Notes: generated from the letters alone by a model not told the origin. Counted from the first letter of the stretch, positions 52,995 through 64,000 are shown. The stretch: 64,000 nucleotides of DNA from Brachycybe producta (GCA_036925085.1 JAUPFP010000007.1:7650228-7714227), one strand, 5' to 3'. Program-made: numbers and translations.

Positions 52995-55900
52995 CTGAAT
53001 AATATCATTAAAAACGAAATATTATTACTGAAAAATAACTAAAAAGAATGGCAATATCCATTTTCATCATTGTGAAACATCTGAAATAACAACAGGAAAT
53101 GTAAACCGACGGCTAGCACAAAACCAAAGAATATAAAAAAATATGAAACGGATGCAAGACAACCATCAAAAGTAAACAAAAAATGTGAGCATAACAGCAG
53201 GTAAAAAAAAACACAATCAGAAAGCACAAATTACCAAAAGCAGGACAGCATGCAACATAATCAATCCAACAACAACCTATTTCGAAGAAGTCGCACTCAT
53301 GAGAAAAACAATATGCAATCTTTAGCTATTTTAACAAGGAAAATATACCTACTATATTAACAAGAAGTTATATTTGTAAGTTCGTGAAGCAGTATTTCTT
53401 TGAAAACGTCAAAATTGTCCTTTACGCAGCTATAATTTTTGTTCTACATATAAATTGAAACTGACTTTGCAAACAAGGGCAAAATAAGCTTAAGAGAGAT
53501 TTGGTGGTGTGTGCATGTATTGTCTTAATAAATAGCGTAACAAATGTGGCTATCATAAACATGTTAAAAAGATGACCTACAATGTGAACATGCATAGGGT
53601 AAAGCGTGATACCAAAAGTAAACAACCGAGCAAAAGAAAATCTTTGTGAAGTACTTTCCAATTTTTATTATTATGTAATACTTAATGTTATGCATAATTT
53701 TATACTTAACTAGCAATGTTTCCTACCTTTTTTTTACTTTTTAGTTTCTGGACAAAGATGGCTATACTTCTGAAGCCGTATTATCTCTACAGAAGGTAAG
53801 TACAGCATACTCTGTGGGTCTATCTCTCCTTTTAACCTCTTGCCCTGACCCTGATGAACTTAGTGCCAAATCTGCATAAACCACCCCTTCACGAGGATTT
53901 TGAGCCAAAGAGGCAATCGATGGCGCCGTGGACATGGGCGGAGGTGGAGGTGGGGGTAGGTTTTGACTAGGGGAGTGACTGCCATGAGAAGAGGTTCCAA
54001 CATCTGATATAATACTGCCTTGACTCGGAGGCGTCACTGGATTGTTAGTCTGTAATGGATCGAGCACACACATACATACACATCATGCACGAAATTAAAT
54101 AAACATGCAACCCTTTAGGCTACAACTATATAGTTTAGTCCACATGCCACGCTCATATCATCCTAATGAGTAGGATATACAGCCCAATATAAACGTGTAT
54201 ATAAAAGCAGCACGTACACATCAGAGAAAAGTTTCTTAATTAGATATTTCTGCAAGAACAACATCAGAAATTCTAAAATAAAATAAACAATCCAGGCCTT
54301 TTTTTTTAAAAAATACCCTAGAGCTAAATTAGCCCGCCTTCAAATCCAATAATAATTCCAAACACTGGCATGGAAATCTGAGCCTCACATTATCAAAACA
54401 ATTTAACACGGAATTCATTAGTCTACTTTGATGTAGAATAACAAAGCAGGACATAAACAAATCTCTTTGTATAGAGGAAGTGTTTCATACAATTCCATTG
54501 ATTATGTGTACTTTGCAAGCTAAACAACTCCTTCAAATATTATACAAATATTCAACAAAAACATCAATGTAATTGTTTTGAAACAATGCTAATATATTCT
54601 TAACAAATTCTACATGTACATGCCGAAATGTTACAAAGAGGCCGACACAAATATTATCTAAACTGATTTTGATATTTGCATACCAGGATTTTTTGGCCAG
54701 TTTCATATGAAAGATAACTTTTCTCTGATAGTATGTGATGCACAATGCGTATGTTTACCGTTCAAAAACGCTTACCTTGGATGCCCTTAGAGGTAGTAAT
54801 AAATTTTGATAAATATGCCTCATTTTGGTGGGACTGTAATCGCGAGGAGCCGGGACAGGTCTCTCTAAATCCTATGAGCGTAGCACAAAAAAAACACACA
54901 CCAAAAAAACAAAACAAATATGAACAAGCTGGCCATGCCACATAAAAACAAAACAATTATTAAACACAAAAAATATGTATCTGGGTCATGTTTCAAATAA
55001 TTAATTTGCACATCTATACTAAAGCTTAAATTAAAATGTGTATACTTTTAGTTGGATTTGAAATTGCAACAAGTTCCACTGGTAACATTAATTGCATGTT
55101 TTATTGCTAAATAATGTCTAATGCAATATATAGGCCTAAGTTTAACCTGTGGAACAAACGCTGTAGAACTCTACCCAGCATGTACACGAAATTGAAGAAA
55201 GCAAAAATGTTTGGTTGCTGCTAACATCTTCATCATCTATTCCAATAATAATTTCGAACTAATAAACTAATTATAAATTTAGTAAACAAGTTAAAAAAAA
55301 AACATAATTTATAAAACTTCCAAGTACAGAAAATTCAGTTATTGCTCATTAATGAGATACTTTTCTCTCACCTTGAGGCATAAAAATAGATTTCAATCTT
55401 GTTACTAGGAAACAAGACTTGGCCACAAAAAATCCAAATCCAAATACGAGCTACATAATAATGGCCAATAATATAATCAATTTATAAAGAAAAGATATTC
55501 GTAACAAGCACAAAGATCTATTTCTTTGAATCGTAAAGAAAAAGGTTTTAGGCTAAACCAATGGTTAACAAAAGAACGCCAATTAAGAAGTTGTATGTAT
55601 TGCATTTCCTCCTATATCACAGATCATTTGCATTTGTTCGATATTTTCACTAAAGAATCCATATACCTTCTACTAATGGAAAAATCTACTTTTGTTTTCG
55701 ATAACAATGTATCGCTACAAGGCGTCATTATGAGATGTAACCTATGGTCGAATCTCAAGAGAAATGGGTTAGCAGCAATAGAAACAGTTACCACACATTA
55801 GATCTACATTAAAGAACTTGTAAAACTAAACAGGACGAAAATACGAGTGATAGCAGACCACAAAACAACAAACGAAACTCGGAAAAGCGCAATTTACAAA

Positions 55901-58047
55901 AATAGATAAAAAGAAATGATTCCCTAAACACATCAATTAAAAACATGCAACTTGTTCCAAACGCACACTAACATATTATATCATCCAAACATGCACACTT
56001 ATTTTACAAGATAATTTTTGCAAAATAAAAAGTTTTTTTAAAAAAAAACTATTTCCAAATGAATTGAACGTCTACTTATAAGCCTACACATGTAAAATTG
56101 ATACACAAAATATTTAAAAAGCAATTTAGTACCTTGTTTGGAGCAGGTTGTAGTCCATGAAAAGGTAGATTTTCATAAAACGCTCTGTCACCATCCGCAA
56201 CACCTCCAGGAGGAACCTCACCACGTCTTTGTTTATCAGCTAAAATGAAAAAAAGTAAATAGAACTTTTCAACGAATTTTATTCAAAACGTGTTATACAG
56301 TATATCAGCAATTTGCACATGCGCATGTTCACACCATCCAGTTATAATTATTATTAAAGTAATTACTATAGATGTTTATTTAAATATACTATAATCATCC
56401 AATTAAAGATTTGTTTTTACTTTTAATATATAAATTGGTGCTTTCAAGTCAAAGCAAATAGCGCGGACAAAAATAGATTAATTATTATTCCTTCTTTTAT
56501 GGCGTTTACTTTTAGCACCATAAAAGAAACGAGAATTTTTAAAAATGTTTGTTTGCAAAGATTAAATATTTGGTATTCATATGAAGATATAACTTGGATG
56601 GTCGTAATCATACTAATTAAAAATTCATAAAACGGGGGGGGGGGGGGAAAAAAAGTTACTTCTATATTATCGTAATCATTACGTATAATTTATTCAACGC
56701 CTAATCGACAACAACTCACCCATTTCGCTCCCCTGTGAGCGTCCAACACTGTCTGAATCGACCTTTTTAAACGTCACAACTATACATAATGGGGAAAACA
56801 AAAGGAGAAAAAAAAACACAAGCTAGAAACAAACGGCCACACATATATGTACATACATAAGTTACATACACATGCTATAGGGTTATATAGTAATACACAG
56901 AAATGCTTTTAGCTAGCAGAAATTCTCTCCTCTCCACCCAAAAAAAAACATTCGTCATTAATCGTAAGCATCTAAATTGTTTATCGATTTTCACAACCAC
57001 AACATTCATAATTCAGCCTCATTATTAAAGCGACTAGCCTTTTGTCGTGCTCCTCACAAATTAGAATTTACTTAATTAATAAAAATAATTATGTAATAAA
57101 ATGTATATATTAACTATCGACAAAACAATTATAATAACTATTTGATAAAGCTAACAAACTATTTTAACTTAAATTAGAATTAAAATAATAAAACCATATT
57201 ATGTTTTACAGTACTGTAATTATTAAATACACGTATTCTTTGCTTGTTTTAATCTTATAAAAATCGACAGCCAATTATAACTGAATTTTAAATGTACTCA
57301 AAGTGGTTGAAAGTGTAAACACCCCTTGAACTCTGATTTTCCGTCTACCATTCAAAAAACCAAGATAAACTTGAAAGTTATTTAGAAACTAGAAACATAG
57401 CACAATCACTTAAGGGTATTATTATCATGTTGATATCTTTTAAAAGTAAAGCTTTTACAATGTCTCAGTTTGAAAATGACAACTTTAAGCAGACAATATT
57501 TTTTAAAATTTTGTCTATAAAAAGGTTAATTTTGAATGATATTATAATAAAAATAAAATTACGTGAATCAGCTACATGTTCTAGTTTCTGACACACTTTC
57601 AATTTCTCCATAGTTCAAAAATCGGCTGTTCATAAAACATCTTAATGCCATGAAAGTTACTTCGGGAAAATATTTTAAATTGAATTTCTATGTGTAATGA
57701 AAGTTGATTATAACAACTTATAACCCATTAAAGCAAATTCATGTTTCAACAAGTTAAGTTTTCATTAATAATTATATCCAAAAATAATATCAAATTATAT
57801 TTGCTAAAATGTACGAGAAAATATGATCTTGTAGAAATGCACAAAATTCATTGGATATCATATTGCACTCCAAAATAAACCAAAAAAAAACTAAACGGAA
57901 ATGAAAAAAGATGACAAAAAATCGATTGAAACACTATTTCTAAATCAATACAAGACAAAAACAAAACTAAACTGAAATCTAAAGACTTAGTCGCCATCTA
58001 TTGACTAAACTCTGAAATTAAACACATGCAACAAAATAAAAGCCACA

Positions 58048-58094
<47 letters not shown>

Positions 58095-61000
58095 AAAGTG
58101 GCCAGCAAACATTTGTTTCATAGAACTTACCACCAGGTTTTCGACCAGGACGCCCTCGTCTACTTTCGGGCTGTGAATGACCTTCTGGACTGATTAACAT
58201 CACACAAACACACATCAAAATGCAAACAAATATACGAGGCAGGAAAAACAAAACAAAAAAAAAGCCAGGCATTAATAAGCAAAATTAATTGATTAAACAC
58301 ACAATTACACTTGGTTAAGAAAGTTAATACTAGCAGAAATTTAGTTTGATTAAGTATTAAGAAATGTGATGCAATTATATGCTAAACTCACTTTTCTCTG
58401 GGCTCCAAATCCATTCGATTGGAATCTACAAAACAATGCAATTAAGAATAAAAGCCAAAATGTTAATTAAGTAGTTAGTTACTTCATTTTTCAGAAAGAA
58501 AAAAAGGAAACATCCTAAAAAAATTTGTGAAAATTTGTTTCCACAGTCATTTTGATAACATCGAACAGAAGGACAATTTACTACTGATATCTGACAATAA
58601 AACACCACTGAAGCGAACAAGCACTTACACTTTCCCAACGTTTTACGCCTCCTCAGCAACAATATGATAACGACACAAATGATAATTGCTAATATAATAA
58701 CTGCAGCCACAACAATAACAATGATGACCACTCGGTTGTCAGAAAAACCAGCGATCAAAGCACCTTCACCACCTAAACAAACAAGTTAAATATTCAACAC
58801 TGGTAAAACAAACTCACAAAAACATTTCCAAAAATTCTAAAAGAAATAAAAAAATAACCTGCAAGTACAATCGAACAAACTTCAGAATGTCCAACTGAGT
58901 TATTCGCAATGCAAGTATAGTGTCCTCCAGCTCGTACAGAAGTCAAGCGGCTTACGGAACCTTTTTTGAATATGTATTCTTCAACGGTATCATTGTTTAA
59001 GTACCACTGAAAGTCTACAGATTCCGGATTGCCATAAGCTGTACATATTAAAACCGTTCCTATTCCTTCTTCGACATGAGGCATCAATTCACATTGTGGT
59101 GCATCTGTAAAATTTACATTTTTTTTTTTAAATTCAAAAAGGAAAATTTTAAAAATGAGCCTCAAAACTCACAGAGAACATCGAGGAAGACGGAAGAAGA
59201 AATGTTGCCATGGAGGTTAGAAACAGTGCACGTATAAAGGCCACTTCGGTCTCTCGGAGCTGGAAAATCAAGTGTCAACGTACTAGAACTCGACACTGGA
59301 TTTCCATCATAAGTCCATAGGTAGGACTCGCTCGGATTGGCCTGAGCGTGACAGGCGATAGGAGGAACGACCTGATCTTCGACCACACTCACTTTTGTCG
59401 CGTTCAAAATAATATTTTCCGGTGGATCTATTAATTAAAAAAAATACATTTTTATACCGAATACACATTTTAAGAAAGAAAATTGTGATACAGAAAGAAT
59501 GCGGGAGAAATATTTTCGAGACTTACTTGAGACTAGAAGAGTATCAGCTAAGTAGGTGCAGAAATAATTTTCAATAAAATAGCTTTAAAAATAAACTGTT
59601 GGAGCAGTTTAGATTTTAAAAATTGCAACATTTTGTACAATTAACTAACAAAACCGGTAAAATGCCACAAAATTATTATCTTTAAAGCTGTCAACATGTA
59701 AATACTTGCTGCACTTTCGTTTACCCTTCTAGTTTCATATACGAGTGTAAAATATAAAATTCTTCTTTTAAAATTGCATCAAATGAGCATTCTCACACTC
59801 TGTCTGCAACACGTCGAAAAATGTAGAAAATAAACAATATAAAATCCTACATTCAACGTGAAATATAGCCATGCTGCTGACTCCTAGTCCGGCCACATTA
59901 TTCGTACTGCGGCAAGTATAATTTGCTGCGTCCTTTACACGATCGAGTCGTTTATTCGGCCACATTGTCATATTCCATCGTAAAGTGCTCACGACACTTT
60001 GAAATTGATTCATTCTTGGGTTGGCCGGTAGATGGCTCACTTTGATGCTGTAATAGCGACCGAGATCATCTTCGTCAACGTGATCATCAACAGCTGCATC
60101 GTGTCTCAGTTCTTCAGTGGCATCACCACCGCCGTCAGAGACAACCTCGTCGGCATGTATCAAAACACCGTCTCGTAACCACTGTATGTGGCACAACGGG
60201 CTACATTCCACTTGGCAGTTTATACTGACTTCTGCAGCGGTTTCCAAAGCCCCCTGATGTTGCATCATTTGACCAATAGGCGCAGGAGGAGCTAAATTTA
60301 CGAAATTAACTCAACGTGAATTTTATTTATTAAATCATCTGCATTGCAAATATCTATGCAGTGATTGCCACCATTCAGGGATGAAATTTGTATAAATCTC
60401 ACCACCTACCAAGAACTTGTAGTTGCAATTCGCCTGCAATTCCTTCTCCAGCTGCATTCATAGGGATGCAAACATATTTCTCTTGTGTTTGTAAAGTAGC
60501 CATTTCAATTGTCCAATTGTAGGTGTGAACATCAGTAATTAAAAATTCACCTCGTTTCCACCTACACAATTAGACACAACAAAAAATTAAATTCAATTGA
60601 TGAGGTGGTTTTTTTTTAAAAAAACTGGGAATTATGGTTTAAAATAAAACTGTTAACGGCTCTATCAACTGTAATATTTAGGTATCTGAAATAAATGCAA
60701 ACTTTATTCTGAATCAACATAAGATAGAATTCAAAAAGTTTGCTAGAAAATAGAATAACAAACACTAATGTTTCAAGTACTGTACCCACCGGTACATGTA
60801 ATTAAATGATATTTTTTATAATAAACTTTTCATTGTCCAAATTATATAAACTATAAGTCTCTTTGCATCAATATATACTAAAATTGCCAAAGATAACGTT
60901 TCTTTTTAAATATAATCGTCATGTAAACACTTTTAGCACAATCAATTACTTAATTCTGTTTTCTAATAAACTGCATTTTTCTTAAAAGTTTCTTGTAAAA

Positions 61001-61562
61001 CGTGCAATTGTTATGTTAGTCTTTGTTACAAGCAAAATTTAATCGTGAATTATCGTAATTAAGTGAATTTTCGCCTCAAAAACCATTTGCTTCACCACAT
61101 GTAATTTCCTTGTAACATTTAAATCGATTTTCCTTTCACCCTTTTTAAGCCAATAACCAACTGTGTTGACCCAATATTAAACAACAAATATAGATAGCTC
61201 TATATAGTCATTCTTAATATCTTTTTCTTCCTAATTCAATTGTTGTTGTTGTTGGTCAAGTAGCCATTACATATTGTATTTCTTTATTAAAGTGCTATGT
61301 AAATTTTTCATGAGCTTCTATTCAAAATGTATGACATAGTCTATGCCTATAAGAAAATGCACTTTCAAAATGTCCAACAACAATTTTATGTTATAAAAAA
61401 TTCATATCTAAATGTAACTGGAAATATATTTTTAAAAAAACACTCACTGAAATTCTTTTACCGGAGGATTTCCAGGATCTTCAATATTACAAAAAAGGGT
61501 CACTGGCTGCCCTTTGACAACCATCTGTGGCTCAAACGATATTTTAGCTCGACCGGGTGTGT
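52842..61562 (-). CDS. Gene A: Ig-superfamily transmembrane receptor with tyrosine-motif tail (13 exons, 5' partial)
   Basis: I assembled this gene from 13 minus-strand exons: 61562-61448, 60561-60410, 60291-59851, 59427-59173, 59104-58859, 58772-58629, 58425-58392, 58189-58131, 56779-56720, 56239-56133, 54871-54776, 54049-53768 and 52994-52842. All have AG/GT borders and the phases agree throughout, giving 713 residues to a TGA stop. Domain order is four Ig domains (each with two Cys and a Trp), one transmembrane helix followed by RRRK, and a tail of about 270 residues with YENL, YQNL, VVYADL, TEYAVL and LEYADV motifs plus a run of seven prolines. The likely role is a surface adhesion or recognition receptor signalling through SH2 proteins. 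No fibronectin III domain precedes the membrane. Upstream Ig exons and the signal peptide must lie beyond 61562. It resembles the nephrin/Kirre/echinoid group of adhesion receptors, but I cannot assign an orthologue. Confidence 0.85.
53768..54049 (-). CDS. Gene A exon: ITIM/ITSM-like pair and polyproline
   Basis: Minus-strand exon of 282 nt, phase 0 at both ends, with an ATTACAG acceptor. It encodes a Ser-rich stretch, a run of seven prolines (SH3/WW/EVH1 type), then VVYADL and, 23 residues later, TEYAVL. VVYADL matches the ITIM consensus [SIVL]xYxx[ILV]; TEYAVL is close to the ITSM consensus TxYxx[VI]. The proposed donor at 53767 is the weak GTATAG. If it is not used, the frame reads one more Val codon and stops at TAG, giving a shorter tail. 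Confidence 0.85.
54776..54871 (-). CDS. Gene A exon: cytoplasmic exon with YQNL motif
   Basis: Minus-strand exon of 96 nt, exactly 32 codons, phase 0 to phase 0, with a CATAG acceptor and a GTAAGC donor. It contains the proline-containing stretch RPVPAPRDYSPTK and then HIYQNLL, a second pYxN/YxxL motif. Skipping would preserve frame, so this motif could be an optional cassette. Confidence 0.82.
56133..56239 (-). CDS. Gene A exon: cytoplasmic exon with YENL motif
   Basis: Minus-strand exon of 107 nt, phase 1 to phase 0, with an ATTTTAG acceptor and a GTACTA donor. It ends in the tail segment AFYENLPFHGLQPAPNK. YENL fits both the YxxL class and the pYxN consensus recognised by Grb2-type SH2 domains. 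The well-ordered composition and precise phase make this a confident coding exon. Confidence 0.82.
56720..56779 (-). CDS. Gene A exon: 60-nt cytoplasmic exon
   Basis: Minus-strand exon of 60 nt, phase 1 to phase 1, with a TATAG acceptor and a GTGAGT donor. It encodes a Ser/Asp-rich segment including FKKVDSDSVGRSQGSEM. Because it is symmetrical in phase and a multiple of three, it could be skipped without disturbing the frame. Confidence 0.72.
58051..58093. repeat. 43-base poly-A tract
   Basis: Homopolymer in a gene A intron, read as poly-T by the gene. Its length may be unreliable in assembly. Confidence 0.9.
58131..58189 (-). CDS. Gene A exon: basic cytoplasmic segment
   Basis: Minus-strand exon of 59 nt, phase 2 to phase 1, with an AATCAG acceptor and a GTAAGT donor. 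It encodes a polar, Arg/Gly-rich stretch including ESRRGRPGRKPG. A 43-base poly-A tract (poly-T in the sense of the gene) begins 38 bases downstream of its donor. Confidence 0.75.
58392..58425 (-). CDS. Gene A exon: 34-nt cytoplasmic micro-exon
   Basis: Minus-strand micro-exon with a TTTGTAG acceptor and a GTGAGT donor. It goes from phase 1 to phase 2 and encodes the tail residues YSNRMDLEPRE. It is accepted only because its phases bridge exactly between the transmembrane exon and the 59-nt exon that follows. Its size makes alternative skipping possible, but skipping would shift the frame. Confidence 0.7.
58629..58772 (-). CDS. Gene A exon: transmembrane segment
   Basis: Minus-strand exon of 144 nt, phase 1 to phase 1, with a TTTAG acceptor and a GTAAGT donor. 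It starts with a short juxtamembrane stretch, then an almost unbroken hydrophobic run of about 27 residues made of Ile, Val, Leu and Ala, and then the stop-transfer cluster RRRK. This fixes the topology: Ig domains outside, later exons in the cytoplasm. Confidence 0.9.
58859..59104 (-). CDS. Gene A exon: Ig domain 4 (membrane-proximal)
   Basis: Minus-strand exon of 246 nt, phase 1 to phase 1. The acceptor is TTTACAG; the donor is GTTATT, weaker than the others. One Ig domain: VLICTAYGNPES gives the first Cys, DFQWYLNN the Trp and GGHYTCIANN the second Cys, with NDT and NNS as possible glycosylation sites. The next exon is the transmembrane segment, so this is the membrane-proximal domain. Confidence 0.88.
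59173..59427 (-). CDS. Gene A exon: Ig domain 3
   Basis: Minus-strand exon of 255 nt, phase 1 to phase 1, with an AATAG acceptor and a GTGAGT donor. One complete compact Ig domain: IACHAQANPS gives the first Cys, YLWTYDG the Trp, and SGLYTCTVSN the second Cys. Sites NAT and NIS could be glycosylated. The linker YPPEN at the start is typical of domains stacked in adhesion receptors. Confidence 0.9.
59851..60291 (-). CDS. Gene A exon: Ig domain 2 with acidic insertion
   Basis: Minus-strand exon of 441 nt, phase 1 to phase 1, with a TTTAG acceptor and a GTAGGA donor. It holds a complete Ig domain: INCQVECSPLCHIQWLRDG supplies the first Cys, two extra Cys and the core Trp, and NYTCRSTNN supplies the second Cys. 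Between them lies an unusual loop of about 30 residues rich in Asp and Glu. Potential N-glycosylation sites are NMT and NYT. At 441 nt the exon is clearly longer than a normal single-Ig exon, because of the loop. Confidence 0.88.
60410..60561 (-). CDS. Gene A exon: second half of Ig domain 1
   Basis: Minus-strand exon of 152 nt with a GTGTAG acceptor and a GTAGGT donor. It joins the previous exon through a split Gln codon to give the core Trp (QWKRG), an NWT glycosylation site and the second Cys in EKYVCIPMN. It ends in the usual phase 1 of Ig-domain junctions. No ORF of normal reporting length marks this exon; it was found by reading the splice sites. Confidence 0.82.
61448..61562 (-). CDS. 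Gene A exon: first half of Ig domain 1 in window
   Basis: Minus-strand exon of 115 nt. It begins after a TATCTAG acceptor in phase 1 and ends at a GTGAGT donor in phase 2. It encodes the A to C strands of an Ig domain, with the first Cys in VTLFCNIED and the lead-in to the core Trp. The intron falls inside the domain, so the second half is the next exon. This is the most 5' exon I can support; the phase-1 start shows that more coding sequence lies upstream. Confidence 0.85.
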
Positions 61563-63783
61563 CTAGATATAATAGAATAAAGCAAAAAAAAAATATAATA
61601 AATTTTGACATGATGATAGAAAAAATATTGCTTTTGCCACTTCTGTTAATATTTTCTTTCAAATGATAAGACAAGATATTTTTTGATTGGCCACATCTCT
61701 ACGGTTAAAAAAGAGATATGACACGATCAAAAAAAAATTTTCTCTCTTATTTGAGAGTTAAAGCAGTGTTATTTTTCACTTTACTTCATGGAACGTTAGA
61801 AAAACATCTTCTAAGGGCAGAAAAAATATCTCGAGGTTATGCTCACAAAATAGAAACAATGTTATTGAAAAAAATATGAAGTCTTTTTGGGCGTCCATCA
61901 AAAATGTCCATGTGAAACACAGATAAGCCATTTAGAAAAAAAAAGGACATGGAGCTTGTAACTCTAAAAAGTACGAAGATATTCTCTTATGATAACTCAA
62001 CAGTCATTTTTGGGTCTATGAAGCGAACAATAAACTTTTTTGAAGAAGAATAACATGAAAAGTTTTTGTGACAGTTTGCAAATAATGCAAATTTCATATT
62101 TCTTATGCAAACGTTTAGTGAAACCTTGATTGTTAAATTCCAACAGCAAATTTACTTATATATGCAGCACCTACTTCTAAATATCACGTATACATTATGA
62201 AAAAAATGATAACAAGAAATGTATTAAGTAGAGACTATCAATTAGGTATACAATATTATGCCAATTTTAAATGGCTAATTGCGTATCTTTAATGGAACAT
62301 GACAAAATAATATTTTTATTAGCATTTTTATCCGTAAATTTTTTATTCACATTAAATAAATGAAAGAAAATGATCTTTTGTGCTGCTTTATTTCTTTCAT
62401 GCCCCATAGCTTTTTACATTCAAATGCCACCAATTGCAAAAAGAGTATTAATTTAAATATGGAAAACATGTAGGTATACAGGGCACATAATCTATTAAAA
62501 AAGGCCTAATATGTAAAACTACTTCTATTTCTGAAACTTTTGGCATACATTATTTGTAAATTGTAGTGACTTATAATGTTTAAACTTGTATTTTATTATT
62601 AGTGTACTAGCTATGATACTCTTTGAAGCCACAAAGAGATCAAAACTAATGAGACTGTATCAGATTTCTAAATAAAATTTAAGAGTATTCACATAATGTA
62701 ATTTTTTTTTGAATGACAAAAAAAAACCTATCATAAATGAATATACATTTTTTAATCAAAATCATTCCTAATCAATAAAAGGCAAATGTAAAGGAAAAGA
62801 TAAAAATTATAATATTAAGAACAAACTAAAAATTTCCATTTCTTAAAAGCCTAAATAGAAAATTTTATTATAATTACCCCTATAACCAGGAATATACTGT
62901 ATGTACTGTATATAAGTAATATATGGTACTGTATGTGTTCGCGGGCGAATAGATAAGGTCCTAAAGCAAATAATTTCATGACGAGTAGAAAACTGTTGGA
63001 GAAAAAGAACGCAATTTCAACATCGGCTAAACTATTGTTATAGAGAAAACGTCCAATAACAATAGATAAAAAAAAGTCTCTATTCTCTAATGATGACTGT
63101 CTGCAAGTCATGAGAACGAACAATATGCAATTGCAAACTATATAGAAGGCCAAAAAGCTGCTTTTCAAAAGAACAGTTATAAAAGTAATAGATTGCTTCT
63201 CTTTGTATTACACAATATATATCTGAAATAGAATTACTAGACAAGTCACTAAATATGGGACGCACAAACAACTACAAAAAACAGCAATCAATCTAAAAGG
63301 ACTATCCATTACACAATGAAAAAGAGAAAACCATATTTTTACATGGCGGTCCAACATCAAGAATTACTTGTACTGTATATACATGTATATATAAAAAGAC
63401 ATAGATCTCTCTGTTAATGAAAACAAAGTTTACATAAGAGAATTTTCTAATTCATTAAACACGCCTATTATTAATTAGTTGCGGTTTTAGTAACAAATCA
63501 AATGGCGCCATTAAGATGTCAAATTTTGAGTTCTCAACTCTTGGCAAACACTTCTGTGTTATATGAAGAACCAACCCATAAAGAGATAGTTATCATTTCA
63601 ATGGTCTAGAAGAAAAAAAAAACTGTTTATGTTATGATGCATGCATGCATAAGAACATGCAAAAAAATGATAAAAACAAACGCCCATTCCACAAACACAC
63701 ATCATATTTTTATGTGGACCTAAACATAACACTAGAAGAACTTCCTATACTCTCTATAACAGTTGAAATGCCAAGCTTCAAAG
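61563..63783. other. Upstream gene A intron
   Basis: AT-rich, no supported exon. Since the exon at 61448-61562 starts in phase 1, an upstream exon must lie here unseen or past the right edge. Confidence 0.4.
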
Positions 63784-63966
63784 ATGGCCCAGAAACAGGC
63801 GCCGAAATTCTCTTCTAGAGATCATGAAGCTCATAATAAACACTGTGACAAAAACGTTGATATAGAAAATCACCCCGACGAGGAAACATTTTTTTACGGC
63901 CATACATTGATGTCAACTATTAAACGCCTATTCACTTGCATGGTACTCATAAATTTATCAAAATGA
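63784..63966 (+). CDS. Small ORF, unidentified
   Basis: ATG in good context (AAGATGG) opens 60 codons starting MAQKQAPKFSSRDHEAH, with a polar N-terminus and a hydrophobic end (LFTCMVLINLS) before TGA. Higher GC and CpG content than the flanks suggests coding. No family recognised. It may be an exon of a divergent neighbour of gene A that continues past the window. Confidence 0.3.
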   Translation: MAQKQAPKFSSRDHEAHNKHCDKNVDIENHPDEETFFYGHTLMSTIKRLFTCMVLINLSK

Positions 63967-64000
63967 CTTGGGTTATAAATATTTGTGTGTGGCTAGATTA

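Noticed and set aside
63340-63380. A further gene A exon (minus-strand reading QVILDVGPP after a TACAG)
   Set aside because: Looks like an Ig-domain end, but no donor or full domain surrounds it and the frame runs on to a stop.

Overview
This is AT-rich, intron-dense animal DNA. There are no operons, ribosome-binding sites, tRNA genes or CRISPR arrays. Coding sequence occurs as short exons flanked by GT/AG splice sites and separated by introns of up to about 20 kb. The host is probably an arthropod: one gene assembles into a Beat (beaten-path)-like two-Ig protein, a family I know mainly from arthropods. I cannot name the species.

Three immunoglobulin-superfamily genes lie head-to-tail on the minus strand. 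Gene A (52842-61562, 5' end missing) has 13 exons whose phases all fit. They encode four Ig domains, one transmembrane helix and a cytoplasmic tail of about 270 residues with three evenly spaced ITIM/ITSM-like tyrosine motifs and two YxNL sites. Gene B (9820-49595) appears complete: five exons, 311 residues, made of a signal peptide, a V-type Ig domain, a C-type Ig domain, a short stalk and a hydrophobic C-terminus that looks like a GPI-anchor signal. Gene C enters at the left edge and shows only its signal-peptide exon (2551-2614). That exon and its upstream DNA are homologous to gene B, so B and C are tandem paralogues sharing upstream elements.

Intron 1 of gene B holds a young LTR element on the plus strand (30546-37117). 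Its LTRs appear identical, it has a 4-bp target duplication and a polypurine tract, and it carries a gag gene with a zinc knuckle. It has no recognisable pol. Two further ORFs of unknown function follow (one repeat-rich, one with a membrane segment), then about 1 kb of RNA that looks highly structured, including a duplicated three-helix motif whose stems covary. The LTR itself encodes the Gag N-terminus. Two solo LTRs of the same family, on the minus strand, have their own 4-bp target duplications.

The remaining sequence is introns and intergenic DNA with many small mobile elements: a TTAA-associated inverted-repeat family (one copy split by a solo LTR), two hAT-type MITEs, two Helitron-like copies (one carrying a long TA/TG microsatellite), other dispersed repeats, and several tandem repeats including a hairpin-capped 16-mer array. 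Possible extra coding islands are a plus-strand signal-peptide-like exon at 37277-37365, a GC-richer island at 43440-44110 and a small ORF at 63784-63966.
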